DNA from: Plecoglossus altivelis
Lineage: Eukaryota; Chordata; Actinopteri; Osmeriformes; Plecoglossidae
Direction: 5' to 3'
Assembly: GCA_036571765.1 (NCBI GenBank)
Contig: BROE01000009.1
Coordinates: forward strand, 3,328,177 to 3,392,176
Length of the DNA stretch: 64,000 bases
In this document: positions 44,801 through 56,600 of the stretch, piece by piece
Position numbering within the stretch: position 1 is the first letter of the stretch
Layout of the letters: each line of letters opens with the position of its first letter
Program-made: the position numbers and the translations under genes
Notes under the pieces: model-generated
Told to the model about the DNA's origin: nothing
The model's input: only the letters and a program-made list of their open reading frames with translations
The model's database searches: none

Positions 44801-47518
44801 GCCTGTCTAACCCAAGTGTTTGTGCGTGTTGCTAATGACGACGCGCAGTGTCAGTGTGTTACTGTGCTGAAGTACTAATGTGTCATGATTGATTATCAGC
44901 CCAGTTGGAGAGAGGTGATAGCGAGTGGGCGAGCGATGTTGGCTAGTGTCATCGGCACTGGGCCCAGAGTTTTCCTGGGCCCAGACGCCCGCAACAGCTT
45001 GTTGGTGTGTGATTTGTGTGTGTTTGTTTGTATACGTGTGTGTGTGTGTTGTAGGTGTGTGGTAGCATAAAAGTGCCTCTTTGCCGCCAATCCACACAAT
45101 GCAATTGGGAGCAATCCGTGCTTAGACTGGACGGTCTCATCTTTACATGGAAACCGAGGCGTCTGTCATTCCCGTGTGAAGATGGCGATGGTCGTGTAGA
45201 GCTTTGTGGAGCCAAAGATCTGCGTTGCTCGATGCCCTCTGCATAGCTTAAAGATGAGGCCTTCCTCACCTGACATGTGCTGCGCATTCTGCACGGACGG
45301 CACTGTGATTATCTTATCTTATCCACGGTTGCCGTGCCAACGTCAACGCTCCGCCCGCTCTGTCAACACGGTGACACAATCGCCTCGGTGTTTGTTGACC
45401 GTGCGAGGCGCTGCTTGTCTGGGGTCAGTCTTCTGATTCGCTGCGTTGATCTCCTTCTATTCAGGTTCCATGTGGCCAATGTTATCGTTCCTCTAATTAC
45501 AGTAATCAAATGACAATGATGTCCTATTAAAATGTGCCGCATTTCTAGGTAGATTATCTCATTGTCAACCCAGTATATCTGTGAGTTCATAAAAATTCCC
45601 TTTTGTTTGGCAGATGCTTTTATCCAAAGAGTCACACTGGAGGTTGGGATACGAACCCGTAACCTCTTAGTCTGCGGTCAAATGCTGTGGCCCGCTAATC
45701 GTCATGTTTTCTCCCTCCCTCAGCAAGAGCAACCCCCGGGGGACGCGTTCTCCGCCGCGCCCAGCGCCCGCTCCCGCCCCTCAATCCCCAAATGCGGGGA
45801 TCTCCTCATCGCCCTGGAGTATAAGGCCGAGGTGGAGAAACTGCTGGTGACGGTGGTGGTGGCTCGTGACATCCCCGACAAGGAGCGCAGCGGGATGGAC
45901 TCGTGGCAGGTGCACGTGGTCCTCCTTCCAGCCAAGAAGCAGCGGCAGAAAACCTCCATCCAGAAGGGGGCGCTGCCCCACTTCAACGAAACCTTCCGCT
46001 TCTCCCGCGTGGAGCCGTCGGACCTGGCCGTGTCGGCCCTGAGGTTTCGCCTCTATGCCCTGGGGGGGCGGATGTCCCGGGAGAAGATGATGGGGGAGAG
46101 GGTGCTTCGTCTAGCGGGTTTGAATCCTGATGGGGGCGTGACTGAGACCACTCTGGTGCTGGAGCCTCGTAGCAACATGAAGGTAAGGTCACGCACAGAC
46201 AGTCTGAACAGCTTGTGGGTGTGGCCTAGCGGTCAAAGCATTCGATGGGAGAGGGGAGCGAGTAGCCACAGGTTCAGATCCCTTTCGTGTCTCTGACCTG
46301 TTTTTTGATGAAAGCAAACTGCGTAATGAATACATTATTATCAGGAATGTTCGATCACTACAGCACAGGCTCTCTGAAGCATTGCAGGCTCTAGTGCAGG
46401 GGTGGCCCATCTTGGTCTTCGAGAGCCACTGTCCTGAAAGTTTTAGACGAAAGGGTCATTATCAAGCTCTGTGGAAGCCTGATAACGACCCTTCATTAGA
46501 ATCAGGTGTGCTGGAGCAGGGAACCATCTAAAACCTTCAGGACAGTGGCTCTCGAAGACCAGGGTTTGCCATCCCTGGTCTAGTGAGACATCACCTGTAC
46601 GAGACCCGTCACGTCGTTCAAACGTTGTCCTGGTGTTTGTCAGAGCGTGGACTCACAGCTGAGCCTGTCTGGGGTGTCCCAGAGTGACAGTGCCTCGTCC
46701 ACTCAGTCTCTGACACACGGAGGAGTGCCGGAGCTGCTGCTGGGTCTGACCTACAACGCCACCACAGGACGCATGTCTGTGGAGCTCATCAAGGGAAGTC
46801 ACTTCCGCAACCTGGCCATCAACAGGCCACCCGGTAAGTAGCCTTAAACACACACAGAAACGTCACATACACAGAAACACCACACACACAGAAACGCCAC
46901 ACACACAGAAACGTCACACACACAGAAACATCACACACACACAGAAACACCACGCACACATCGCACACAGAAACAACACACACAGAAACGCCACACACAC
47001 ACAGAAACACCACGCAGACACACACACAGAACCACATGCACCATACAGAAACACACACACGGAAACACTCATGCATAAATACACACACAGAAACTCCACA
47101 CACACAGAAATACACACACACACACAAACACCACACACACAAACACCACACACACTACACGCATGTAACAACACCATGTCTCCTTTTCCTCTGGTTTCCA
47201 CCAGACACGTATGGGAAGCTGACTCTGCTTAACTCGGTGGGCCAGGAGATCTCTCGCTGCAAGACGTCAATACGACGCGGCCAGCCCAACCCGGTCTACA
47301 AGGAGACCTTCGTCTTCCAGGTGGCTCTGTTCCAGCTGTCCGACGTGACCCTTATGGTGTCCATCTACAACCGGCGCAGCATGAAGCGTAAAGAGATGGT
47401 GGGCTGGATCGCCCTGGGCCAGAACAGCAGCGGAGAGGAGGAACAGCTGCACTGGCAGGACATGAAGGAGGGACGAGGCCAGCAGGTCTGCCGCTGGCAC
47501 GTCCTTCTGGAGGCCTGA
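33831..47518 (+). CDS. syt16: Synaptotagmin-14/16 family protein
   Basis: Predicted membrane-anchored tandem-C2 trafficking protein. Exons: 33831-33843, 40016-40195, 42794-43006, 44107-44405, 45724-46182, 46644-46833, 47205-47518; phases agree and give 555 residues. The 13-nt first exon joins to read MASDITPEAIGFLSAVGVF. A transmembrane segment (about residues 8-30) ends at NKKLCF. An acidic, low-complexity linker follows, then C2A (KCGDLLIALEYKAEVEKLLV...) and C2B (PELLLGLTYNATTGRMSVEL... to RWHVLLEA). The C2 loops lack the usual calcium-binding aspartates (LYALGGRMSREKMMGE; VSIYNRRSMKRKEMVGW), as expected for this calcium-independent subfamily. Position after snapc1 argues for syt16. The N-terminus resembles SYT14, whereas mammalian SYT16 is described as lacking the membrane anchor. 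Intron 1 is 6.2 kb. Confidence 0.9.
35228..35465 (-). repeat. GA-rich (GGGAGTGAGGGGAGAGGGTA) tract
   Basis: Purine-rich on the + strand, with repeated GAGTGAGGGGAGAGGGTAAG-type units; a CCCTCC tract on the minus strand. Confidence 0.9.
37141..37215. repeat. (ACATGCAC)n CA-rich tract
   Basis: Repeats of ACACATGCACACATACAC in syt16 intron 1. Confidence 0.85.
38048..38465. repeat. GT-rich minisatellite (TGTGTGTCTGAGCATGCG)
   Basis: About 420 bp of GT runs with regularly spaced CTGAGCATGCG, CTGAACATG or CTGTGCG interruptions. Repeat frames on both strands are artefacts. Confidence 0.9.
39268..39492 (+). repeat. (CT)n tract with a duplicated segment
   Basis: TCTCTC runs enclosing two near-identical copies of a block containing TCTTGGTCTCTCTTCTCGAT and TTTCTTGTCCTCCTGTCTTG, followed by a pure (CT)n run at about 39444-39486. 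Confidence 0.9.
40890..41012. repeat. CA-rich microsatellite
   Basis: Interrupted CA repeats; a second, purer one lies at 41833-41884. Confidence 0.85.
42300..42620 (+). repeat. CT-rich tract (TCCTCTCC/TTCTTCC)
   Basis: About 320 bp of nearly pure pyrimidine with repeated CTTTCTTCCTCCTCCCTCTT blocks. Confidence 0.9.
43010..44100 (+). other. syt16 intron 3
   Basis: Starts with a CA/CTCACA tract (about 43015-43150); otherwise unique-looking sequence with no feature I can support. Confidence 0.5.
44406..45723 (+). other. syt16 intron 4
   Basis: No gene seen. One SINE on the minus strand at 45607-45704 ends just before the next exon. Confidence 0.5.
45607..45704 (-). mobile_element. Short tRNA-derived SINE, reverse orientation
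   Basis: Reverse complement of the family at 25358 and 26908: GGCAGATGCTTTTATCCAAA is its tail, and GATACGAACCCGTAACCTC its B-box end. It lies about 20 bp upstream of the syt16 C2A exon acceptor. Confidence 0.65.
46207..46300 (+). mobile_element. Possible SINE head fragment
   Basis: GTGGCCTAGCGGTCAAAGCATTC and CCACAGGTTCAGATCCC resemble A- and B-box regions of a tRNA-like SINE. No clear tail, so this is tentative. Confidence 0.4.
46397..46577. mobile_element. hAT-like MITE with TSD
   Basis: Left end CAGGGGTGGCCCATCTTGGT and right end (reverse complement) CAGGGATGGCAAACCCTGGT are terminal inverted repeats; the inverted homology continues inward through TCTTCGAGAGCC. Flanks CTCTAGTG (46389-46396) and GTCTAGTG (46578-46585) form an 8-bp target duplication with one mismatch. 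CAGGG ends and an 8-bp TSD fit the hAT superfamily. No transposase is present. Confidence 0.8.
46845..47160. repeat. CACACAGAAAC-rich tandem repeat
   Basis: About 300 bp of ACACACACAGAAACGTC/ACC units in the syt16 intron between the two C2B-region exons. Confidence 0.9.
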
Positions 47519-49165
47519 GGACCAGGGGCAGGGTAAGGAGAGGAGGACAGGGAGGAATGTAATCCCCCACAACCCTGTTTGGTTTCCTCTGACACTTGTC
47601 TCTGGATGATGCAAGGTCCCGTCCTCTCATTCGCAGATGCTGGTTTACTTGATATGCCGTTAACGGCCATGACAGAGCGAAGGAATCAGGTGCAAAAAAA
47701 AAGAAGATCATGCGTTCATGACGATGCTGTTTTTGACAAGTATTTATGTTTATCCTGTGAAATGAATTATGAATAATGATCACAGTGGACTTGTTTCATC
47801 TACGTTTCACTGTCAAATATCTAGTTACCGTGAGCAGTGGGAGTGTAGTCTGCACCGACTACAGTTTGAAGATGTCAAAGACTGTTTGGGCAAAAGCACT
47901 GTTATGTAAAAATTCAAATGACGGTTTTATAGATTTCGCAAGCCTTGTTCACCACATTCAGCCACTCCTGAGGGCATTGTGTTGCCGGTGGGTTAGACGT
48001 GTAAAACACTGGTCTGCTCCTATCCTCTTCTCTATCCTCTGCTTCTCCCCCCTTACTACAGGGGACAGCCTCACCAGAAAGACAAGCTTCTCAGCAAGCC
48101 TTGCCCTCGTTTGACGAGAACGTCTGCCCTTTCCGACAGCCTGTGTCAGAGGAAGGAACGAGGATGGAACGGTCCCCTTTCTTAGCGCCTTAAGCACCAC
48201 GGTCCCTGGGCAAAGCTTATTTAAACACCCATCAACGCTGAGCTGAAAAGAAGCTTTAAATACCCCAGTGCAGCTGTTAATAACATGTGATGAATTACCC
48301 TGGCAGTGTATGATTTTTTTGGGGGTGGTAATTGGTGCTTACGTTCTCCTTGGACTCCACAGCCCCAATGATGCTGATGCTAATGCTTACAGTCTTGGCC
48401 AAGCATCTCTTTGGCTTCATTGAATCCTATGGCAGCCGCTGCACTGAGTGATTACATTTGTTTATGTAGCTAGTCAACCTCCAAGCCCCGAGGGTTGGTG
48501 CAGTTTAACACCAGAGGATGTAGAAGGGTTCTGCTTTGGAACAGTAGAGAAAGGCAGGGTTAGCTGACCTTTTCTAAGGACTTGAATCAGCCGCCTTTAG
48601 AGTTGCGAGGCTAAAATAGGTTCATCAAATGGCTCAATTTACTTTGAAATGATCTCTGGTATAGAACCATGTGTGACCCCCTTACTAAGTTCATTTCTAC
48701 CAATTAACCACTCCACTTTGAAGTGATTGGCAGTGATTGCTTTGAGAAACACTTCGTTTCACTTTGATTCAGCTGAAACCGTCTTTGAAAAAGAGTTCAG
48801 GGGGGAGATATTGCCTGTCAATGTTTACATTCCTATCCAAGATTAAAACCACTTCGCTCATCTTCAACTGAGAGGAAAATGCCACCATTTTTTGAGTGTG
48901 CAGATTTACTATGTCTGTAATGTTAACCGGAGTGAGACCACTGTACAGATATCAGCTTTTTACTAGAGCAGCCTATGATGGTTTAATGACTCGATAGTTA
49001 ATAGTTATTCTCCATATCCACAAGTTAAATTTATATATTTGATTGTTATGTACTATATTGACTACACATATTTACATGTATTTATGCACGTCGAGAGTTG
49101 CTGTACATAATCCTCATATATTTTTGAAACGCTCCGTTGACATGTAATAAACCAGTGTGTTTTAC
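47519..49165 (+). other. syt16: syt16 3' UTR (inferred)
   Basis: Non-coding sequence after the stop, ending near an AATAAA at 49146-49151 with a GT-rich stretch after it. A second AATAAA at 49446-49451 could extend it. Confidence 0.55.
49146..49151 (+). terminator. Poly(A) signal of syt16
   Basis: AATAAA followed by CCAGTGTGTTTTACTGCATG, about 1.6 kb after the stop codon. Confidence 0.6.
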
Positions 49166-49169
49166 TGCA

Positions 49170-51102
49170 TGTTCAACTTAAACTACCAATCTGTGAGATT
49201 TTGATGAAGTTAAGTGCCTGTGATGTAAGATCGACACTTGCCCATTTCTGGCGGGAAATCCAGCATGCGATGCATATACTTTATATACATATACACACAA
49301 CTATGTTTTGGTGTTCCTCTGAATGAAGTAGTAGAGTCGCAATTGCATGTATAAACATTTGATCTTTTAATGTCTACATGGTGCTTGGAAAACGCATGTT
49401 AAGGAAAAGGCACAGATCACTTTTGCACACTGGTTTGTTCTTGACAATAAAAGGACCTCTGTTATGTTGGATGCGTGTTGGATGTGTGACCGTCTGCTCT
49501 TTGAGTCGCACTCATTTTATGCCAAGTGTGAGATTTTGTGCTTCAATAGGTTGGCCAAAATGCTCCAAGGAAATCACAGATACCCGATTAGAGACGATTA
49601 AGAAAACAATCCGGAGATTCCAAGTGATTCCAAGGATGAGTAGATCTGACATCTGCTTGATTGGGTTAATTCCGGATATCAGCGAAATAAATGTAAGATG
49701 GAGCCCATGTTCAACAACATGTTATCGTGTGTGTCACTCCTCTCTATAAACGCGTCTTGTTTCATGAATTACATATCATATGCCATTCATCATCCAGAAA
49801 GAATTCGATACATGTGTTGGTTCCAACGCCGCGCCAAACGTGTATGGAGGTATGGAAACCAAGGAGGGCATTGGAGAGGATGCAAGAATAATGGAGCCTG
49901 ATGATGAGGCGTCATCATTGCCTAGTGACTCTCCTAGCAACAGGAAACATCTGCTTCTGTGAGGACCAATGAGGCTTCAGAATGAATGGTGTTGTTGCTT
50001 GTTGCACAGAAAGGGATATTTTAAGACCCAGGAGTCTGAAGGGATTATTAAAACGGAGATACGACGACTGGGTGTGAACCACAAACTTCAGGCAAAGCTT
50101 GGAGCGGGAATAATTGGCACAGACGGTAAATGTCGCACAGAAGGAAGGTCACTCATTGGGCAAGCAAAGAGCGATTCTCACGGGCAATGTTGAATAGAGC
50201 TTTTACCTTCTAATTTGGAACGCACTTCATCCGTTGAACATTGCTACTTTAAGGTAATTATCCTAATAGACATACATCACTTGCATTTGAGTGTGTGAAC
50301 TGTAAACATGTAGCCGAATAACGATCTTTTAAATATGGAAACGCATGTCACTTTATTATACAAGTGCGCTAATGAAGCCAATTTATCAGTTATTTCTGAA
50401 GACGTGCGACTATACCGTTCACTGCAGGGGCAATTGATTGTCGGTTACAGGTGTGTGTGTGGGATGATAATTCCCTTTTCAGCGCACATAAGGCATCTCC
50501 TGCCCACGCACTCACTTAACCCAGTTTTAAATGTTTTTAAATTCCCCCAAACCTGCCTGCATTTGGCTGTTTCCTACGATATCTTGTCTTCATCTTAGCA
50601 CGAGCGCTCATTTTTAAATGACAGCTTGTTCGGGTTTGTGCTGCAGCTACTACAGGAAGCCTATTGGTGGAATACAGTTGTGAATGAACCTAAATGTTTC
50701 CTGTACGGCATGACACAACATTTCTATCTATCATATCCTGGTTGTGCCGTTATTCCGATTGATCGTCTCTCTCCATCGCTCTGTTCAATTTTACTCTCAG
50801 AAATATTCAAATGTACGTTCAACTACTCTCTCTTACGATTCCGTAGGGGCCCTGAGGGCGATGCGTAAGGGTTGGAAAGAAGAAGCTCAACCAATCAGGA
50901 GTCCAGATAGAGAGCTCTTCTGTGGCTTTGGTCAGTCATCATCAGGTATTGAAGCGATGAAGCCACTCCACCACTGGCTGTGGTAGTACCGACACATATT
51001 GTCATTCCGCTGACCTCATCTCGTGTTGTCATTGTTTTACAGAGATTGTAATTGCCATTCCGGGTTGTGCTTGTGCATTTCAAACAGTCCTTTCCTACTA
51101 AG
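49170..51102 (+). other. Region upstream of the SERTAD4-like exons
   Basis: No confident gene. Open stretches at 49780-49962 and 49969-50193 show no recognisable domain. A phase-compatible candidate first exon ends at 50945 (GTATTG donor), reading RKGWKEEAQPIRSPDRELFC and onward, but homology to SERTAD4 is not visible there. Confidence 0.4.
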
Positions 51103-51882
51103 AGAGATCAAACCATTCAACAACGTCGAAAGTTGCCTACTTCAAGAGGAAATATGCGGAAGAAGAGGATTTACATGGAGACCTACATGGATATTTTCAA
51201 AAAGTACGAACGATGTTCTTGTGATCAGTGAGTCGATGATGCAGTTCGATTCCTTGTTAGGTCGTTTCGTCCGAGTACAGGTTTGTTTCTCTAACACGTG
51301 TGTTCACTCCTGTCCACCCCCCCTCTCTCCCTCACCCCCTCCTCCTCCCTCCTCCCGCCCTCCCCCCTCCTCCTCCGCCTCCTCCTCCTCCCCCCTCCTC
51401 CTCCCCCTCCCTCCTCCCCCCTCCCCTCCCTCCTCCCACCCCTCCCTGCCCCCTCCTCCTCCTGCCCTCCTTCCCCCCCCCTCCTCCTCCTGCAGCACTT
51501 GATACTACAGGAAGATCGCAGCTGTATCCTGAAAATCTCCCTGGAGAAGCTGAGGTATCTGGAGGATCCAGAGGCGTACCTGCGACGCTCGGTGCTCATC
51601 AACAACCTCCTGAGGAAGATCCACCATGATGAGGAGGAGAGGAAGCAGGGGCCTGGCGCTCGGCTGCCAGTGGGGAGAAGACTTCTCTACCCAGACAGGA
51701 AGCGGGTGAAGGTGGTGGTGGCAGACTGCTGTTCTCCACCCTTTGGGTTGGAGGACATACAACACTATCACCTGGTGCCGTACCCCTCTTCAACCTGCCT
51801 CTACAGCCTAGGCACCTGCCCCAGCATCAACCCCAACCACGCCCATCAAGTTCTCATCTATAAACTGGATGACAATGGGTGA
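51103..51882 (+). CDS. SERTA domain protein, SERTAD4-like (5' end uncertain)
   Basis: SERTA-domain proteins are nuclear transcriptional cofactors. Exon 51103-51203 reads TTSKVAYFKRKYAEEEDLHG, matching human SERTAD4 TTSKITYFKRKYVEEEDFH. Its GTACGA donor joins in phase 0 to exon 51496-51882, which starts after a long pyrimidine tract and CTGCAG. That exon holds the SERTA core ISLEKLRYLEDPEAYLRR followed by SVLINNLLRKIH, then PDRKRVK, like human YRKRPRM. It ends at TGA 51880-51882, giving 161 residues here. An in-frame TAA just before the first exon means the start codon lies in an earlier exon; one ending at 50945 has the right phase. The C-terminus is much shorter than in human SERTAD4, so it may be a diverged paralogue. 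Confidence 0.75.
51305..51495 (+). repeat. Polypyrimidine tract at the SERTA exon acceptor
   Basis: About 190 bp of CCTCCTCCCCCC-type sequence ending exactly at the CTGCAG acceptor of exon 51496-51882. Confidence 0.9.
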
Positions 51883-53080
51883 CTTTTTTTTGTTTTTTTA
51901 ATGCTTGAGTAGGAAGCCGGACGATGCTGATCAGTGCAGGCTTGTGGTTTACTGTGATTTAACCTTCGATTTCACACATAGATGAACTGCAGCCTGAAGG
52001 CTTCTCCATGTAAGATTTTTCCACAGGTTTGGTCGAGACAGTCGAAAACAAGGTCTGTTGTCCTCAAAGGACGTTTTATTACAGCTTCACTGCCTTTATA
52101 TGCTGGTGTAGGTGACTCCATGCAGAACTTTGTTTTTATTGTCGCTCATGTATGAAATGAGCCTATTCAGGGATACTCACAGTACAAATAATGCACCTTG
52201 CCTTGTTTCGGAAGGTTTGTATCTGCTAGTATGTTTTATTGTCAGATATTTTCTTGTATATTTATAGAATAACATGTGTTTCTCTAAACGGTCCTAATTC
52301 AGAGTGTGATCACAAAACCCTCGATTTTGAAACATACATATGCAGAGGTACTGCCAGTGCGATTTTTGCTTTTTTTGTGTGGCGTTTCGCTCTCTTAATA
52401 ACCCTTTGCTGCTCTCTGCTGGTCCAGAATAACATTTGACCGCGTAAGAGATCGCTCGTCTCATTCATTAGTTACCACGTCTGAACAGATATGTTTGAAC
52501 CTCACAGGTGTTTTACTGATTTATTAACCTGTGTTAAGAAAAGGTTACAAGTGTTGTTGCTCGGACTCTAATTGCATGCAGTGCTGTAGCTACGAACTAC
52601 CTTATTTATTTATTTACCTTATTTACGAAGCCTCCTGCGCCTGCTGATAGCATCACAAACCAGTCATCACACTGGCTTGCATGATTGACCAATTCTCATT
52701 TGGTTAAAAATAATTTTGTTTTAGGTTGGCAGCAAACATATTATGTCAACGCTGACCCCAGTTAAGTTTTAATCTAAATGACATCCTAGCTAGGATGAAT
52801 AATTGCTCGTTTTCTATGTGGACTCAAGATCTTGTCTCATTTTTCTGTATTTGAGTGAAATGTGTTCCGTGGGAGAATTGTTTCTTTGTTGCAGATTAAT
52901 GTGTCATTGCAAAGATCCTTACTGTAAAATAACCTTTTGATCTGAAAGGAGAATATTTTACAAGAAATTATATTTTGAGAAAAAGGGGTATGACCCACAT
53001 ACATGGATGTCTATTTTGTCAAAACTAGAGAAGATAGCCACGTTTATCTTTGCTGACAATTCATAAATAAAATATTTCGA
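51883..53080 (+). other. 3' UTR of the SERTAD4-like gene (inferred)
   Basis: AT-rich non-coding sequence to an AATAAA at 53066-53071. No other gene seen. Confidence 0.55.
53066..53071 (+). terminator. Poly(A) signal of the SERTAD4-like gene
   Basis: AATAAA within TCATAAATAAAATATTTCG; the next gene starts about 600 bp later. Confidence 0.55.
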
Positions 53081-53538
53081 GCCTGTCATGTTTTGAATTT
53101 CCCATAAATCATACGACACGATAATGTTCCGTTACGAAAACCGTTGCTGCGCTGAAGAACCAACAGACGTTCCCTTCGTACATTTCACAACAGGAAACGG
53201 TCAATGAAACAAAGACATTCGTACATGACTGCTGTAGTTCATTACCTACTCGTAAGAAATGAGTGTTTACCCTTCAAAAACAATGCACAAGCGCGGCCAC
53301 GTTTGAATCCTGAGTGCGTCAACCAAGCGTGCGCGCCACTGAGCATTTCATAGATCTGTCAGTAACCGGATACTACTAACGTTACTGAAGATAGCGGGGC
53401 GGCACAAATTGCATCTAGTTAGTTAGGTAACGTTGGACCCTAACGTAAGAATTTAAACACTATCATTGGAAGGAACGGAAAATAGCTGGATTCGAAAGGA
53501 GCACACGCTCTATAATACCACTCTTGTTGAACGTGTTA

Positions 53539-53605
53539 TGAGAACTCGCTCAACTGAGCACTTTCTACCATGATGCACGGGTTTCACGAAGGCTTGGCAG
53601 GCTAG
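53539..53605 (+). other. Two overlapping short upstream ORFs before sgpp1
   Basis: Frames 53539-53574 (MRTRSTEHFLP) and 53570-53605 (MMHGFHEGLAG, A at -3) overlap by five bases and end before the sgpp1 start. If they lie in the transcript they could restrain sgpp1 translation. Confidence 0.35.
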
Positions 53606-53670
53606 CTTTCGGTGCCGATTTTCACTCTTTTCTGACGAAAAAGAAGCTAGAATCTTTCACACCGCTACCG

Positions 53671-56600
53671 ATGATGGCAAAAACCACATGGTCGCAAGTC
53701 GTAAAATTGTTCCATTATTTGCAAGATCCGCAGCATGTCGCACAGTTTCAGCAGATCTGCGGGGTGCGCGGGACGTTTTCGAAGAACTCAGCGGAGATCA
53801 GAGGCACCGAGCGGACTCATCTGCACAACAACGGCGTCTCCATCCGAACCGCCAGTGAAAGTGACAAACGCACTCGCAGTAGTGGTGGGGAAGGGGAGAA
53901 CACAGATGGTCTTCGCCAAAGGATCTCCAGCGGACACTCTTTAAAACCGGAGGGACTCGGTACTGTTCCTGAAAACGGAGCAGCGGTCACACCGGGGTCT
54001 GAAAGGTCGGGGAGCGAAACCGGAGCCCGGGATAGCGTGGGAAATGTTTCCAATAATGTTAATCGGTCTGAGGTGGAGATTGGACCTGCGAGGATCGGTG
54101 AAGAGAAACCAAGTCTCTCCGAGAGTACCGTTAAACCCTTGCGGAAGAATTCGCTTACAGGTGATCTTGGACAAGAGTTCATCATCGATAACAAATTTTT
54201 GTACTACCTATTCACCTTCGGAACCGAGTTGGGAAACGAGTTGTTTTACATCACCTTTTTCCCGTTCTTCATATGGAACGTGGATGCTTATGTTAGCCGG
54301 AGACTCGTAGTTGTATGGGTTTGGGTGATGTACCTTGGCCAATCAACTAAGGATGTGATTCGGTGGCCGAGACCAGCTTCGCCACCCGTGGTGAAGGTGG
54401 AGATGTTCTATAACTCGGAGTATAGTATGCCCTCTACGCACGCCATGTCGGGGACTGCTATTCCCTTCTCGCTGTTCCTGTTGACCTACGAGCGTTGGGA
54501 GGTAAAGTTCTCTACAATGTAATCAGCACAACGAACTAAGCGGTTTACCTATTTTTCCAGTTAGGAGGAATATGAAGTAGGTTTAAAACGACTTCCTCGT
54601 TTGGTTTTGTTTCCCCCCTCTTTAGAAAAGTACACTTTCAATATGTCATTGACTTTAACCGTCCGAGGTTTCCGTTTGGTACCTTGTCACTTTCAGGTCA
54701 CGTGCAACACATGCCCCCCTTTAGATTCGCGGTGGATGCAACAGTCCGCCATTCTTATCTCCACTCCTCAGTCATGCCATTCTTTTGTAACTGTTTTATC
54801 TGGACTAAAAGCTGGTACTTGAATCACGTCATGAGTGCGGGGGAAGAATAGCTTTCTAAGCAGTGATGGTTAGGACTCAGTGCGGAAGATAAGAGAGTAC
54901 GCATGCCTCGTGCAGGACGTCTGATAATCTACCAGGAGTTAAAGCTTCTCTTTTCTGTGGTTTAGAGACCGTTAAATCAGGGTCGGTGCGGTTCAGGGTG
55001 GACAGTTTGACAGTTTGTCAACTGGATGTCAGCCACCGGTCTCACTACAAGTTTTCTATGTGTGGCTAGGATCCCTTTTTTAAACATTCAAATTAATATA
55101 AACAAGTCTTGGACTACAAATAGTGATGTTTGTTTAACAGATGCTCTTTAACCTTGTGTAATCTCAAATGGTGCTCCCCCCATTACCATTGTAGTCCAGC
55201 CCCCTCTCCTTTCTCCTTCTGCACAGCTGTGCTTGACAGATGGGAGAGGTGTGTGCAGCTGCAGGGTGTGTCCCTCAAATCCTCTCCTGCTTGCCGTAGC
55301 CATGCTGAATAACCTCTGCTGACTTGCCTGAACAGAGCAAGAATTTGGGATGTTCCACAGATGCCTCAAACTAGACACACACACACCCACCCACACATAC
55401 ACACACATACACACACACACACACTTTGGGTCTGTGTAGGGCGGTAATAAGAGCCAGATGTTTCTGTCCGAGGGCTCTAGCAGGAAAGCGTTAAGGAGAG
55501 GAACAGACATCTCTCAGAAATGTAGCATCACTCCTCTGAGGTTTGCTTGAAGGCAGGATCGATCACAGATTAGTCGTGAGAGAAGCAAAGCACTCAAACC
55601 TTCAATTTGCAACACTCGATCACCAGATGAGAAAACAATCTTTCATTCTGCTCAGTGAAAGGGAGCATGAGTCAGAAAGTCAGAACAAGATGGTCTTAAA
55701 CAGTGGTCGTGAGCCCTGATCCTAGCGACCCAGTGTGCGGTGTGTTGGAGATGTGTCCCTAACGCAGCACACCTGCTTCAAATCAACGGGTCGTTATCCG
55801 GGCTTGAAGACGGCTGGTTTCAAGAGCCCAACGATCCAGAAGATGACAGAGAAGGCTGCATATCTGGCACGGTGTGCCAGGCGGTCTACCGCTCACCGCA
55901 CAGAGTATGCATCCTAGAGCCCTGCAGAGTCCACCTCACAGTCACGTCAGCGGTAACGGCTGGGGTACCAGACGTCCAGCTGGACCAGAACTCCAGCATG
56001 GCTGAGTCTTCCAGGTCGTTCCATCTCTGCAGATAAACTGTGTAAACTCCCACTGCTCATTTAAAACTGGGTTGCCAAGGATACCCAGTGGTTACTCCTT
56101 TTGAAGGCAACCTAAGGCCTCCCCTCAACTTAGTAACTCATACCGCACACTGCTGACACCGACACCCGTATTGACCCTTATTGACGAGACTTTCGGAAAC
56201 TTTCCGGAATATTCTCTGGTCCTTGTCTGAAGTTCAGCTGCTATAACGTCGATGTGTCGCCCTCTTGGAGTCACGACGTACCAACCTGAATGTCTGTACA
56301 AAATGCTTTCATGAGTCAGTGAGCCTTGGCCTCAGGCAGCAGATTAAACGTCAGGATTAACATGCTGTGTTTCTCTTGGCTCCTGATAGGCTTTGATCCT
56401 TCGACGCTGCTTAATGCTCTTGGTGTTTGAAGCATGACCCAGTATTATTCACCCTTCACAGTAGCGCTGCTGCGGTTTCTGGGTGGACAGGCAGCTGAAT
56501 AGGCTCCACTGGTAATGGTCTGGCAGCGTCGTACACCTGCGTTTGAGCTCCAAGGCTGCTGTGGAGAGACCTGCGAAGCCACCGTAATCTCTCCTCCAGG

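Noticed and set aside
55740..56036. 98-codon frame in sgpp1 intron 1
   Set aside because: Overlaps a degenerate repeat (CAGCACACCTGCTTCAAATC) and sgpp1 exons splice across it in phase.
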